Assembly: GCF_947654165.1 (NCBI RefSeq)
Contig: NZ_CANTKB010000011.1
Coordinates: 1-64,000, forward strand
Source: an uncultured Blautia sp.
Lineage (GTDB): Bacteria > Bacillota > Clostridia > Lachnospirales > Lachnospiraceae
DNA length: 64,000 bases
Direction: 5' to 3'
Under the pieces are notes generated by a model, which searched no databases, was not told where the DNA came from, and saw only the letters and a program-made list of their open reading frames with translations. The position numbers and the translations under genes were made by a program. Shown here piece after piece: positions 8,494 to 17,654 of this stretch; position 1 is the first letter of the stretch, and every line of letters begins with the position of its first letter.

Positions 8494-8895
8494 TTATCCT
8501 CTCAATTGCTCTCTCAATTCTAAAACTCGCTTTTCAATTTCAGCAATAATCTTCTTAAATTCGAGATCTGATTTTCCTGTAGGATCCTCCAGTCCCCAGT
8601 TTTCGTCAAATGGTTTTCCGATAAACGGACATTCTACATTACACCCCATGGAGATTGCAAGATCCGGCTCCGGGATTTCCCCGATTAATTTGGAATACTG
8701 TGTTTGTTCCATATCGATGTCATACAATTCTTTCATAATGCGGACTGCATCCTGATTGATCTTGGGCTTTGTTTCCGTTCCTGCCGAATAACTCTCAAAC
8801 ACATCCGACGCAACGTGTTTCCCAAGTGCTTCCGCAATCTGACTTCGACAAGAATTATGAACACAAATAAAGGCTACTTTCTTTTTATTGGACAT
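8494..8895 (-). CDS. arsC: thioredoxin-coupled arsenate reductase-like phosphatase (ArsC)
   Basis: 133 residues from the ATG at 8895. The P-loop CVHNSCRS (Cys11 to Ser18) is that of the LMW-phosphatase-derived ArsC family, followed by SAGTE, MGCNVECP with the redox cysteines, and WGLEDPTG with the conserved Asp. Such enzymes reduce arsenate to arsenite. An ATG at 8910 has no ribosome binding site, while the one at 8895 has GGAG nine bases before it. It overlaps the DUF5714 gene by 11 bases. No arsenite pump is adjacent, so a broader role in redox or phosphate stress is possible. Confidence 0.85.
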   Translation of the reverse strand: MSNKKKVAFICVHNSCRSQIAEALGKHVASDVFESYSAGTETKPKINQDAVRIMKELYDIDMEQTQYSKLIGEIPEPDLAISMGCNVECPFIGKPFDENWGLEDPTGKSDLEFKKIIAEIEKRVLELREQLRG

Positions 8896-9613
8896 TTTCT
8901 TTTTCTCCATGAAACGGGCAATTATTTTTCAAACATTGATTGTTCTGGTCAGAGCGTGTACAAAAGAATTCTTTTGTTTCCATAGCAATTCCCAGATGTT
9001 CTTCCGTAAACTTGACAGCTTCTATGATTGCTAAATAGGAATCCCGCTTACAGCAGCGAGGACCATTCATTTCACCGATTTTCCCAAGTGCTTTTGCTGT
9101 CATTTGATTGCACAGGCCCCAGGCTTTTGTTGCCAGGGGTGTTGATTTTGTGATGATCGACAGATACATTCCTGTACTGATTCCGGCACCGCAGGCTCCC
9201 CAGAATCCACAGGCACCACCGGGAACCTCTTTTCCTCTGCGATACATTTCCAGCAATGCTTTTTCAAGCTCTATCTCTCCCCCTGCATTGTAATAAGCCG
9301 TAAGCAAGGCTGCTCCCACCATCACATGATGCTCTGGTCCATGCATATGACAAAATGGCTGCGACATCATCTTATTGATGATTTCAATTGGATCTTTACT
9401 ATGCTCGTTGAGACATGATCCCACAATACTATCCATACCCTTTGTATGACATTCGCTGCACACATAATGCCCCTTGACACAACGTGTTTTGCTGTTTTCT
9501 TTTTTGTGACAAATCGCACATTCCATCAAAATATCTTCTTCTAAATATTCCAATGGCTGTTTACAGATCAAACATTCTTCTTTCACTTTTTCTACCTCTG
9601 TTATCATTCTCAT
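8885..9613 (-). CDS. DUF5714 cysteine-rich protein
   Basis: 242 residues. Residues 14-70 hold zinc-ribbon-type pairs (CLIC, CAIC, CVKGHYVCSEC) and the rest has PFCHMHGPEHHVMVG and GACGFWGACGAGISTG, hallmarks of DUF5714. Cys and His density suggests a metal or Fe-S binding protein; function is not established. It is the first gene of a unit with the ArsC-like protein, Bcp and YaaA, so a role in metal(loid) or oxidative stress is a fair inference. A second ATG at 9607 is possible. The minus-strand TATAAT at 9626-9631 puts the start of transcription very close to the ATG. Confidence 0.8.
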   Translation of the reverse strand: MRMITEVEKVKEECLICKQPLEYLEEDILMECAICHKKENSKTRCVKGHYVCSECHTKGMDSIVGSCLNEHSKDPIEIINKMMSQPFCHMHGPEHHVMVGAALLTAYYNAGGEIELEKALLEMYRRGKEVPGGACGFWGACGAGISTGMYLSIITKSTPLATKAWGLCNQMTAKALGKIGEMNGPRCCKRDSYLAIIEAVKFTEEHLGIAMETKEFFCTRSDQNNQCLKNNCPFHGEKENVQ

Positions 9614-9662
9614 TAGATGTGTTATATTATAACAGATATTCGTAACACAAGAAAAGGAAAAC

Positions 9663-9704
9663 TTGACAATTCAAATAAATTCTGTATAATGAACATTGTT
9701 CATT
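9663..9704 (+). promoter_or_regulatory. promoter and 17-bp palindromic operator of the TetR gene
   Basis: TTGACA (9663-9668), 16-base spacer, TATAAT (9685-9690). AATGAACA-T-TGTTCATT (9688-9704) is a perfect palindrome overlapping the -10 and start site, the position expected for autorepression by the TetR protein encoded at 9724. It may also act on the divergent DUF5714 unit. Confidence 0.75.
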
Positions 9705-9723
9705 TAGAAAAGAGGAGGCACAA

Positions 9724-10287
9724 ATGAATACCGTTGTTACTTCAAAAGAAGAAATTCTCTGTGTCAGTATAAAACTGATTCAAAAACAGGGGTGGCAGGC
9801 ACTCAACATAAGAACGGTTGCCAAAGAATGTCATATTTCTGTAGGCTCCATTTACAATTATTTTCATAATAAGTCTGACTTAATCGCAGCAACCGTAGAA
9901 CGTGTATGGCACGATATTTTCCATTTTTCTGAAAACACCGCTGATTTTAAAGATTTTGTCCATTGTGTGGAGTGGATTTTTGAAAGTTTGAAGCAAGGAG
10001 AAGAAAAATATCCTGGTTTTTTTGCCTTTCATTCTATGATTTTCATGGAAGAAGATAAAGCTAACGGTCAAAAGTTAATGGCAGAATCCTGGCAGCACAT
10101 GAGAGATTGCTTATATCAGATATTGATCCATGATTCCAATGTTCGTATAGAAGTCTTTGATCATACCTTTACCCCTGAGAAATTTGTAGAAATTCTTTTT
10201 TCTTTGATCCTGGCAGCCATGGTTCGGCATGATTATGATTGCTCCGGTATAATCGGAATGATTCGCCGGACGATTTATATAAACTAA
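9724..10287 (+). CDS. TetR/AcrR-family regulator
   Basis: 187 residues. The N-terminal helix-turn-helix is clear: IRTVAKECHISVGSIYNYFHNKSDLI at about residues 28-53 (two pieces of the TetR signature). The ligand domain is not recognisable. GAGGAGG precedes the ATG. A perfect palindrome sits in its own promoter, and two membrane protein genes follow on the same strand, so these are the likely targets. Confidence 0.88.
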   Translation: MNTVVTSKEEILCVSIKLIQKQGWQALNIRTVAKECHISVGSIYNYFHNKSDLIAATVERVWHDIFHFSENTADFKDFVHCVEWIFESLKQGEEKYPGFFAFHSMIFMEEDKANGQKLMAESWQHMRDCLYQILIHDSNVRIEVFDHTFTPEKFVEILFSLILAAMVRHDYDCSGIIGMIRRTIYIN

Positions 10288-10372
10288 TATATAACAAAAC
10301 GGATAATCCCAAAAAGAGCATCCGTTTTATTTTCTCGAAATTGAACCTTGTTCAGAAAGGAGGTTTTATCCA

Positions 10373-10629
10373 ATGAAAGTAACAAAAAAACGCTCTTGCT
10401 TCTTGCATGTGTTGTATGGTTTCTAGCCGGATTTAATATTTTACGAATAGGTCTTCTCTCCTATCCACCCTATATTTCGGTGATAAACTTTCTGCTGTCT
10501 GCTATTGTTTTCTCTGTTTTTCAATATTTTATTTTTGGACGTCTTGTAAAAAAACATACCGTTCGAATAAAAAATTATGAAGAAGAAAAACATTTTTTCT
10601 TAAAGTTTTTTGATGTTAAGACAACGTAA
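10373..10629 (+). pseudogene. small two-helix membrane protein, frame broken at an A7 run
   Basis: The ATG at 10373 has an ideal AGGAGG site (10358-10363), but its frame ends after 17 codons. After the A7 run at 10384-10390 the next frame is open to 10629 and encodes about 80 residues with two hydrophobic segments (LLLLACVVWFLAGFNILRIG and a second near residue 45) and a charged tail. One more A would join start and body into an 85-residue protein. Either a sequencing error, a real null allele or a slippage switch. It lies between the TetR gene and a larger membrane protein. Confidence 0.65.
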
Positions 10630-10652
10630 AACAAGGAAAGTGAGGATTTTTT

Positions 10653-11315
10653 ATGCAGGCAATTGTTGAAACTCTATTTGATGCTCTCTATTTAATTTCT
10701 GTGATCACCATCGGAATCACTATGATCCGCAACTGTAACGGAAACAAAGAATACCGTTTCTTTGGTATCATGGCGGTTGTACTTGGTGTTGGTGATTCCT
10801 TTCATCTGGTGCCAAGAGCGGTTGCACTCTGTACCACAGGATTAGATCATTTTACCGTAGCTCTTGGTACAGGCAAGTTCATTACTTCTATCACCATGAC
10901 TGTTTTTTACATCCTTTTGTATTATGTGTGGCGTATCCGATATCAGGTAAAAGGGCAGCATACCATCACTGCTGCCATCTACATACTATCCGCATTGCGG
11001 ATCATTCTCTGTCTTTTCCCACAGAATCAATGGCTCAGTGCTGCTTCGCCGCTCTCCTGGGGAATTTACAGAAATATTCCTTTTGCGTTGCTTGGCCTTT
11101 TGATCATTATTCTTTTTTACAAAAGTGCCCGCAAAAACCATGATACAGAATTCAAAAACATGTGGCTTACCATTGTATTGAGCTTTGGATTTTACATTCC
11201 AGTGGTGCTTTTTGCAGACCAAATTCCAATGATTGGAATGCTTATGATTCCCAAAACATGTGCTTATGTATGGACTGTTTTAATTGGTTATAAAGCTATG
11301 AAAAATCATAAATAA
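10653..11315 (+). CDS. integral membrane protein of unknown function
   Basis: 220 residues with about seven hydrophobic segments. The N-terminal region has GDSFHLVPR near residue 50 and the C-terminal region has PKTCAYVWTVLIGYK. I do not recognise the family with confidence. It is 23 bases after the small membrane protein and ends at a strong terminator, so it belongs to the TetR-led unit. A two-component membrane system under TetR control is plausible; substrate or signal unknown. Confidence 0.7.
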   Translation: MQAIVETLFDALYLISVITIGITMIRNCNGNKEYRFFGIMAVVLGVGDSFHLVPRAVALCTTGLDHFTVALGTGKFITSITMTVFYILLYYVWRIRYQVKGQHTITAAIYILSALRIILCLFPQNQWLSAASPLSWGIYRNIPFALLGLLIIILFYKSARKNHDTEFKNMWLTIVLSFGFYIPVVLFADQIPMIGMLMIPKTCAYVWTVLIGYKAMKNHK

Positions 11316-11320
11316 TGTCA

Positions 11321-11360
11321 AAATAACTGCCGTTTCCTGACCGGACTGGCAGTTATTTTT
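11321..11360 (+). terminator. intrinsic terminator of the TetR unit
   Basis: AAATAACTGCC (11321-11331) pairs with GGCAGTTATTT (11348-11358), followed by T residues. Confidence 0.85.
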
Positions 11361-11423
11361 ATCACAAAAATTCCACCCGTTTATATGATTCATGCGGTAT
11401 AAAATTCCTATACAAGAAACAAA

Positions 11424-11447
11424 AAAGACCGCCTGGGCAGCCTTTTT
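11424..11447 (-). terminator. terminator of the FKBP gene
   Basis: On the minus strand AAGGCTGCC pairs with GGCGGTCTT (with G-U pairs), followed by TTTTTG, eight bases after the FKBP stop codon. Confidence 0.65.
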
Positions 11448-11455
11448 CTGTTTCC

Positions 11456-11899
11456 TTATTTTACTTCCACTAATTCAATGCGGAAATTTAATTCTTTTCC
11501 TGCCATTTCGTGATTGGCATCAAAGGTAATGGTTGCTTCTTCCTTTGCAGTTACTTTAACAGGAAATGGCTGTCCAAGCTGATTGGATAAATACACCTGC
11601 TGTCCAACTTCCAGATTCTCTGCTCCCGGAAGCTGTGCAATCTCCACTGTAAAAATGGCATTGGGATCCGGCATACCATATGCTTCCTCTGGCATTAAAT
11701 GGATATCTACAATCTGTCCCACTTCCATATCAGCCACTGCTGCGTCAAATCCTCTAATCATCTGTCCTGCTCCGCAGGTAAATTCCAGAGGCTGTCCTCT
11801 GTCATAAGATGAATCAAACTGTGTTCCGTTATTAAAGGTTCCTCTGTAATGAGTACGGCATGTTTTTCCTACATTACGTCCTGTCAATGCTGTTTCCAT
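11456..11899 (-). CDS. FKBP-type peptidyl-prolyl isomerase, SlyD-like
   Basis: 147 residues. The catalytic core YRGTFNNGTQFDSSYDRGQP and GAGQMIRGFDAAVADMEVG matches FKBP, and the central flap region (PEEAYGMPDPNAIFTVEIAQ, about residues 70-90) is that of SlyD/SlpA, which combine prolyl isomerase and chaperone functions. There is no His-rich metal-binding tail. Transcribed alone with its own terminator. Acts in the cytoplasm. Confidence 0.92.
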   Translation of the reverse strand: METALTGRNVGKTCRTHYRGTFNNGTQFDSSYDRGQPLEFTCGAGQMIRGFDAAVADMEVGQIVDIHLMPEEAYGMPDPNAIFTVEIAQLPGAENLEVGQQVYLSNQLGQPFPVKVTAKEEATITFDANHEMAGKELNFRIELVEVK

Positions 11900-11939
11900 A
11901 ATAAATCCCTCGTCTTTCGTATACTATACACATAATTTT

Positions 11940-11968
11940 AAAAAAGGCCCTTCCATCCGGAAAGGCCC
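11940..11968 (-). terminator. terminator of purC
   Basis: On the minus strand GGCCTTTCC, a four-base loop and GGAAGGGCC followed by TTTTT, right after the purC stop. Confidence 0.85.
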
Positions 11969-11984
11969 CTGGATCTGTTGTTTC

Positions 11985-12668
11985 TTATTTCTCTAAAATC
12001 AGTTTTGTAAGTTCCATAGGATCTACGATCTTACCATCTTTGTATACACGCATGTTGCCGCTTGCGATCTCGTCAATGAGAATAACTTCATCATTGTGAT
12101 ATCCGAATTCAAATTTGATATCATAAAGATCAAGACCTTTTTTTGCAAGATCATCTGCAACGATTCTGGTGATACGAAGTGTCTGTTCTTTCATGTCATT
12201 AAACATTTCCTGGCTCATGACACCAAGTGCCTCAAGTCCTTCTGATGTTACAAGTGGATCGCCTTTGGCATCATCCTTGAATGTTGCTTCTACATATCCA
12301 CCTTCTAATGGTGTACCGTCTTCAATATAAGCACCATAACGGCGGATAAAGCTTCCTGTTGCTTTTAATCTGCAGATAACTTCCAGACCATGTCCAAACA
12401 CTTTTCCCGGAAGTACTTCCATGGTTGCATCTTCAAGATTTGCACTGACATAATGAGTTTTCACTCCGGCTTCTTTTAACAATTCGAAGTAATGAACTGA
12501 TGTCTCAAGGTTTGCACGTCCGATTCCTTCAATTGTTAAACCAACGCTGTTTTCGCCTGGATCGAATACGCCATCTTTTCCTGTACAATCATCTTTAAAC
12601 TTTAAAAGAACATTTCCATTCTCAAGTTCATATACGTCTTTTGTTTTACCTTCGTAAATTTTCTTCAT
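11985..12668 (-). CDS. purC: phosphoribosylaminoimidazole-succinocarboxamide synthase
   Basis: 227 residues, normal for bacterial SAICAR synthase. It starts MKKIYEGKTKDVYE, then FKDDCTGKDGVFDPGE (nucleotide-binding loop), RRYGAYIEDGTPLEGG and DEIASGNMRVY near the end. The enzyme joins CAIR and aspartate with ATP in de novo purine synthesis. The start at 12668 follows GGGAGGACG; an upstream in-frame start is not supported. It stands alone here, away from other pur genes, with its own terminator. Confidence 0.95.
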   Translation of the reverse strand: MKKIYEGKTKDVYELENGNVLLKFKDDCTGKDGVFDPGENSVGLTIEGIGRANLETSVHYFELLKEAGVKTHYVSANLEDATMEVLPGKVFGHGLEVICRLKATGSFIRRYGAYIEDGTPLEGGYVEATFKDDAKGDPLVTSEGLEALGVMSQEMFNDMKEQTLRITRIVADDLAKKGLDLYDIKFEFGYHNDEVILIDEIASGNMRVYKDGKIVDPMELTKLILEK

Positions 12669-12808
12669 TGCTATACGTCCTCCCTGTACACTTAAATAAA
12701 AGACCACATTATATTATTAACACATTCGAAGGTATCTGAAAAGCCCTTTTTACAATTATTTTCATTTTACACTTAAATTTTCATTTTTTCTGTTTGTTTC
12801 TTCCTGTA

Positions 12809-14569
12809 TCAGATAAAATCCAGTGCCGAAAAAATCTCTGTAAATATCACACCCAATGCATGTGCACCGGCATCCGGATGTCCGATGCTTCGCTTTCCTA
12901 CAGTCCCTGCGCGCCCCATTCTTGCGGCAATGTTTTCTGTATTTTTTGCCCCCTGAACAGCTTCCCTGGCTGCAAATTCAAAGATGGTCTTCATGTCCTG
13001 TCCCTGCTCTATCTGAATCTCCCAGGAATCAACACAGGGCACCAGTGCATCGATCAGAGTCTTGTCTCCTACTACCGCTCCTCTTCCAAAAGAATACTCC
13101 CCGGTTTTCTGGATTCCCGTCACAGCCGCTTCCAACATATCTGCAAACTCTCTTTTCGACAATTCCTGTTTCTTCCCTGCCTGTTTTCCTGCCATTCGAA
13201 AAGCAGAGCCCCAGATAGGACCAGACGCACCTCCGCAATGCTCCATAATTACCATGGAGCAGGCATCTAAAAAATCACCTATGGTAGTTCCATGCTCTTC
13301 CACAATTTCCTTCCACTCTCTTTTTAATTGCTTAAACCCCTTGGAAACACTCATACCAAAGTCTCCGTCTCCGGCATAAGAATCCAATTCGCAAAAAGCT
13401 ACCTCATTTCGAATCACACAGGCACTCATGACGTCTACCATGTAGATTATATTTTGCAGAGTGATCTGTTCGTCTCCGATTCTTCCACTCTCCGGATTTG
13501 TCGTAACCCGAAAATTTTCTTCCCGCTCTTCCTTTCCGGTCTCCGGAAAGGGCCTATACTGACTTTCTAAAACCGGTCCATCCACATGAAATGCCGGTGT
13601 CTGACAGTTCTCATCCAACAGTTCCTTCAGTTGATGATTCATCTTCATAAGCGTAATAGATGCACCTGCCATATCAATGCTGGTCATATAGTTTCCCACA
13701 AATTCCCGGTATATTTTCACGTTTTTCTGAGTTAATATCTTTGCCGCTGCATGGTTAAGAAGATACAATTCCTGTAAAGGTGTTCCTCCAAATCCATTGA
13801 TAAGGACTGTGACCTCATCCTTTTCCTGTACATCCAATTCCTCTAAAAGAGCCGTTACCATTCTCTGTGCCAGCTCATCTGCAGATGGAATACTTTCTCT
13901 TTGAATTCCAGGTTCGCCGTGGATGCCCACTCCATACTCCATTTCGTCTCCCTGAATATAAAAAGTTGGAGTTCCTTTAGCCGGAACCGTACAGGAAGTA
14001 AGTGCAAATCCAATGCTCCGGATATTAAAAACCGCATTTTCAGCTGCTGCTTTTACCTCTTTTAATGAATACCCTTTTTCAGCAGCCGCACCTGCAATTT
14101 TATGCACCAGTACTGTTCCTGCCACCCCTCTTCGTCCTACAGTATACAGACTGTCCGTCACTGCAATATCGTCATCCACCTTGACATATTCCACCGGAAT
14201 TCCATCTTCTTCAGCCAGATGTGCCCCGTTCTTAAAATTCATCATATCGCCGCTGTAATTTTTAATGATCAGCAAAGTTCCCTTTTCCCCTGCTGTGGCT
14301 TTGATTGCCTGATACACCTGAATCTGGGATGGGGAAGCAAAGACATCGCCGCAGACTGCCGCATCCAACATTCCCTGTCCGACAAATCCGCCATGTGCCG
14401 GTTCATGTCCACTTCCTCCTCCGCTGATTAATGTGACTTTCTTGGGATTTAATGTCTTCTTTTTGATGATTTTATATTTCCGGATCACTTCTAACTCCGG
14501 GTGTGCCAACGCCATGCCACTGCACATCTCTTCTACCAACGTTTCGGACCGATTGATGATTTTCTTCAT
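12809..14569 (-). CDS. single-chain dihydroxyacetone kinase (DhaK-DhaL fusion)
   Basis: 586 residues. Residues 1-330 are the DhaK domain: SGGGSGHEPAHGGFVG near 50, and GIHGEPG near residue 218 with the His that binds dihydroxyacetone covalently. Residues 375-586 are the DhaL nucleotide domain with GDGDFGMSVSKG near 400 and CGGASGPIWG near 445. A single chain implies the ATP-dependent form rather than the PTS-dependent one. It lies 13 bases after gldA and completes an oxidative glycerol route: glycerol to dihydroxyacetone to dihydroxyacetone phosphate. Last gene of the radical SAM operon. Confidence 0.93.
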   Translation of the reverse strand: MKKIINRSETLVEEMCSGMALAHPELEVIRKYKIIKKKTLNPKKVTLISGGGSGHEPAHGGFVGQGMLDAAVCGDVFASPSQIQVYQAIKATAGEKGTLLIIKNYSGDMMNFKNGAHLAEEDGIPVEYVKVDDDIAVTDSLYTVGRRGVAGTVLVHKIAGAAAEKGYSLKEVKAAAENAVFNIRSIGFALTSCTVPAKGTPTFYIQGDEMEYGVGIHGEPGIQRESIPSADELAQRMVTALLEELDVQEKDEVTVLINGFGGTPLQELYLLNHAAAKILTQKNVKIYREFVGNYMTSIDMAGASITLMKMNHQLKELLDENCQTPAFHVDGPVLESQYRPFPETGKEEREENFRVTTNPESGRIGDEQITLQNIIYMVDVMSACVIRNEVAFCELDSYAGDGDFGMSVSKGFKQLKREWKEIVEEHGTTIGDFLDACSMVIMEHCGGASGPIWGSAFRMAGKQAGKKQELSKREFADMLEAAVTGIQKTGEYSFGRGAVVGDKTLIDALVPCVDSWEIQIEQGQDMKTIFEFAAREAVQGAKNTENIAARMGRAGTVGKRSIGHPDAGAHALGVIFTEIFSALDFI

Positions 14570-14582
14570 TCCGTATCCTCCT

Positions 14583-15719
14583 TTATCTGTTCATCTTTTG
14601 TTTGTAAGACTTTCCTATGGTGTCTGCTGCCTTTATGGCAGCCGCTACCTGTTCCACTGTAATCGGAAACGGCATTGCATAGATAGATTCTTCAGGTATA
14701 CATGCTTTTTCCGCTACGTTTCTCAGTTCTTCCTCCGTAATATGTGCAACTCCGATATCTTCTAAGCAGACAGGAAGACCTACAGATAGACAGAACTCCA
14801 GAACCTCTTCTATTTCCTCCATTGGTGCATTTTCCAGTGCAAGCTGTGCCAGCGTACCAAAGGCTACTTTTTCTCCATGAAAATAGTGATGTGTTCCTTC
14901 CAGAATCGTCAGTCCATCGTGAATTGCATGGGCTGCAGCCAGTCCTCCACTCTCAAATCCCAGCCCGGAAAGAAGAATATTGGTTTCCACAATTTTCTCT
15001 AATGCATCGGTCACTACATGATTTTCACATGCAATTTTGGCCTTCCATCCATCTTCCAATAAAGATTCATAACAAACGGTTGCCAATGCAAAGGCTGCTT
15101 TTGTTCCCCTCGCTTCCCCACAAACTCCCTCGCGGAATCCGCATGGAAGACCAGCATTTACTCTTGTGTTAGACTGTACATTTGCTCTTGCTTCAAAGTA
15201 CGTAGACAACGCATCCCCCATACCAGATACCAGAAAACGGACAGGAGCATTGGCGATCACTGTAGTGTCTGCCAGGATCACACTGGGACTCTGTTTAAAA
15301 TAGGCATAATCATCAAAAGCACCTTCCGGTGTATAGAGTACTGCAGAATGACTGGTTGGTGCATCTGTTGCAGCAATGGTAGGTACGATAATTAAGTTCT
15401 TTCCTTCCGCCACACATTTTGCTGTGTCTATTGCTTTTCCGCCACCGAGTCCCACGGTACAGGTACAGTTCCACTGTTTTGCAAGTTCCTGAAGTCTGGC
15501 TACTTCTCTTCTGGAACATTCTCCGCAAAATCCACTTTCAATAAACTGTATCTGAAACTTTTCTGCTGTTTTTTCCAGCTTTTCTCTGACTCTTTCCACA
15601 TCTTCCGGATGTGCGATCAACAGTGCAGATTCCCCAAAAGTTTTTACGAAATAACCAAGATTTAAAATCTCATTTTCTCCCTGTACATATTTTGTAGGAC
15701 AAATAAATGCTTTTCTCAT
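14583..15719 (-). CDS. gldA: glycerol dehydrogenase
   Basis: 378 residues, iron/zinc-type alcohol dehydrogenase family III. The NAD loop is GLGGGKAIDTAKC near residue 93-105; the metal ligands are the Asp of MGDALSTYFEA near 170, the His of AAHAIHDGL near 250 and the His of HHYFHGEKVAFG near 270. Converts glycerol to dihydroxyacetone, which the next gene phosphorylates. Its start overlaps the stop of the hydrolase gene by four bases (ATGA). Ribosome binding site GGAGG. Confidence 0.94.
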   Translation of the reverse strand: MRKAFICPTKYVQGENEILNLGYFVKTFGESALLIAHPEDVERVREKLEKTAEKFQIQFIESGFCGECSRREVARLQELAKQWNCTCTVGLGGGKAIDTAKCVAEGKNLIIVPTIAATDAPTSHSAVLYTPEGAFDDYAYFKQSPSVILADTTVIANAPVRFLVSGMGDALSTYFEARANVQSNTRVNAGLPCGFREGVCGEARGTKAAFALATVCYESLLEDGWKAKIACENHVVTDALEKIVETNILLSGLGFESGGLAAAHAIHDGLTILEGTHHYFHGEKVAFGTLAQLALENAPMEEIEEVLEFCLSVGLPVCLEDIGVAHITEEELRNVAEKACIPEESIYAMPFPITVEQVAAAIKAADTIGKSYKQKMNR

Positions 15720-16630
15720 ACTGTTTCCTCCGCTTCTATAAATGTTAAAATATCCTGATACACTTGTTCTTTGTTTTTCTCATTCAGAAGTTCATGCCGC
15801 ATCCCTTCATAGCACTTTCGCTGCACATGTGCATAACCTATATCTTTTAAAAACAGTTCCAGTTGTTCGAACTTCTCTCTGCTTTGTATGACCGGATCTT
15901 CAGCTCCTGCGATCATCAGAATCGGTAAGGTTAAATGATTTTTTTCCCATCCTTTTATAGAAAAAGCCTCCTGCATCAGTTGAAACAAATTAATAAATCC
16001 ATTATTCGTAAAGACGTATCCGCATAAGGGATTTTTATTATATGCTTCTACTTTTTCTGTATCTGTAGAGAGCCAGTTATTGACGGCTTCTCCCTCTCTG
16101 TCATATCCTTTAAACGCCAGATTATGAATATAACGATTCCGATACATTCCCCCTTTCATGGTTCTGGATGCTTTTGCCATAAGCAGGGCAGATGCCGCTC
16201 CGGAATTTTTCGTAGGAGGTCCGCACAAGATCACTTTTTCGATATCTTTATCGTATTTCTTCATATAATTTCTTGCCACCAGAGTTCCCATACTATGGCT
16301 GAACAAATAAATTGGAAGCCCCGGATATTGTTCTTTGATCCATTTTGTTACCTGATGAAGATCTTCCACGATTCCCCCGATATCTTCTGTATAAAAATAC
16401 CCAAGCTCCACCAGATCATTGACACTTTGTCCATGTCCTCGGTGATCATGGATCACCACCATATAATCCTGTTCTGCCAGAAATTTCATGAAATCTTCAT
16501 ATCGTTCTTTGTGTTCTGCCATACCATGAGAAATCTGAACAATCCCCCGGATCCGATCCGGAACGATTTCTTCCACCTCTAATCTCAATCCATCAAATTC
16601 CGATATGAGTTTATATTTTTTTAGATCCAT
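15716..16630 (-). CDS. alpha/beta hydrolase, monoacylglycerol-lipase-like
   Basis: 304 residues. Serine hydrolase 4 type: GMAEHKERYEDF near residue 37, HDHRGHGQS near 60, nucleophile elbow FSHSMGT near 112, Asp in AGAEDPVI near 245 and His in GMRHELLNE near 275. Relatives release glycerol or fatty acid from monoacylglycerol or lysophospholipids. Overlaps both neighbours and sits before gldA and dhaKL, so it may feed glycerol from lipid into them. GGGGG precedes the ATG. Confidence 0.88.
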   Translation of the reverse strand: MDLKKYKLISEFDGLRLEVEEIVPDRIRGIVQISHGMAEHKERYEDFMKFLAEQDYMVVIHDHRGHGQSVNDLVELGYFYTEDIGGIVEDLHQVTKWIKEQYPGLPIYLFSHSMGTLVARNYMKKYDKDIEKVILCGPPTKNSGAASALLMAKASRTMKGGMYRNRYIHNLAFKGYDREGEAVNNWLSTDTEKVEAYNKNPLCGYVFTNNGFINLFQLMQEAFSIKGWEKNHLTLPILMIAGAEDPVIQSREKFEQLELFLKDIGYAHVQRKCYEGMRHELLNEKNKEQVYQDILTFIEAEETV

Positions 16631-17654
16631 TATAAAAATCCCCCTTACATTTTTTCTGTTTTCTTAAGGTTCTAAACACAAAGATGCTAATAAAAAACGG
16701 TATGAAATACGTGAAAACTCGGTATAAAATCAAGATGGAAGATACCATGCTGTCTTCCATAAAAGGTAAATAGACAAACAGAAATGAAACTTCTGCTGAC
16801 CCCATCCCCGAAACATTAGGAAGAACACCGGACAATAAATTAGATACTCCTGTAAGGAGCTCTGCCTTCCAAAAAGAGATCTGGTGATTCCCAAGAAACT
16901 GCAGACATGCAAATGGAATGGCATACATCACAAATAATTTGCACCCATGAAACGCAATCGCTTTTATCATATTTCTTTTATCGGTTCCAACCCTTTTTCC
17001 ACTTTGATGCATGATTTTCAAATGATGTCTGCAGATATTTTTTCTTTTTTTCCATTTCCCCTTATCCGGCACTAAAAACAACAGAAAACAGATTCGTTTG
17101 TAAATAAATTCCGAAAAAACAATACCCGCCAAACCCAAAATTACAACGGTATAAAACCCATATCCAATCAACAGATATTGTTTCATCTTTTCGGAACCAG
17201 AATCCAGCCTGTTTCCCAGAAACAGCAGCATAAGTGTATTGCAGAAAAGAACCGAAAGCTTATGCAGCATGTAATCCATGTTTAAGAAACTGATCCCCTC
17301 TCCGGCCTCTATCCCAAGAGTATGCAGATAGTAGGTACGCAGCGGAACCGATCCAAGAGAAAAGGCAGCAGCATTTCCGAAGATGCCTAAATATACGGTT
17401 TTCATTGCCTGCTGAAACGTAAATTCCGGATGATATTTCCGTACCAGTATGTAGAATGCCGCTGCCCCAAATCCGAAATAGAGGTTTCCAAGAATGAACA
17501 GGATCACACAATCTACCGGACGAATGGTTCGTATGGTCTCATAAATTGCCTTATAATCCTTATGAAAAATCAGCCAGATCAGGAGACAAAAGAAACCACA
17601 GCGAAAAAGAAAAGGTCCTATCTTTTTTAGTTTTTCTGCTCTTTTCCCGTCCAT
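16611..17654 (-). CDS. YbhN/LPG-synthase-like flippase domain membrane protein
   Basis: About 347 residues with 6-8 hydrophobic segments and no soluble transferase domain. The pattern of NAAAFSLGSVPLRTYYLHTLGI near 105 and NLLSGVLPNVSGMGSAE near 285 is that of the UPF0104/YbhN family, the flippase half of lysyl-phosphatidylglycerol synthase (MprF). These proteins move lipids across the membrane or link lipid and wall synthesis. The ATG at 17654 has GGAGG ten bases before it; a GTG at 17678 is the alternative. It overlaps the genes on both sides. Confidence 0.85.
   Translation of the reverse strand: MDGKRAEKLKKIGPFLFRCGFFCLLIWLIFHKDYKAIYETIRTIRPVDCVILFILGNLYFGFGAAAFYILVRKYHPEFTFQQAMKTVYLGIFGNAAAFSLGSVPLRTYYLHTLGIEAGEGISFLNMDYMLHKLSVLFCNTLMLLFLGNRLDSGSEKMKQYLLIGYGFYTVVILGLAGIVFSEFIYKRICFLLFLVPDKGKWKKRKNICRHHLKIMHQSGKRVGTDKRNMIKAIAFHGCKLFVMYAIPFACLQFLGNHQISFWKAELLTGVSNLLSGVLPNVSGMGSAEVSFLFVYLPFMEDSMVSSILILYRVFTYFIPFFISIFVFRTLRKQKKCKGDFYNGSKKI

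Noticed and set aside
12794..13270. Plus-strand open frames opposite dhaKL
   Set aside because: Antisense shadows of a well-supported kinase gene.
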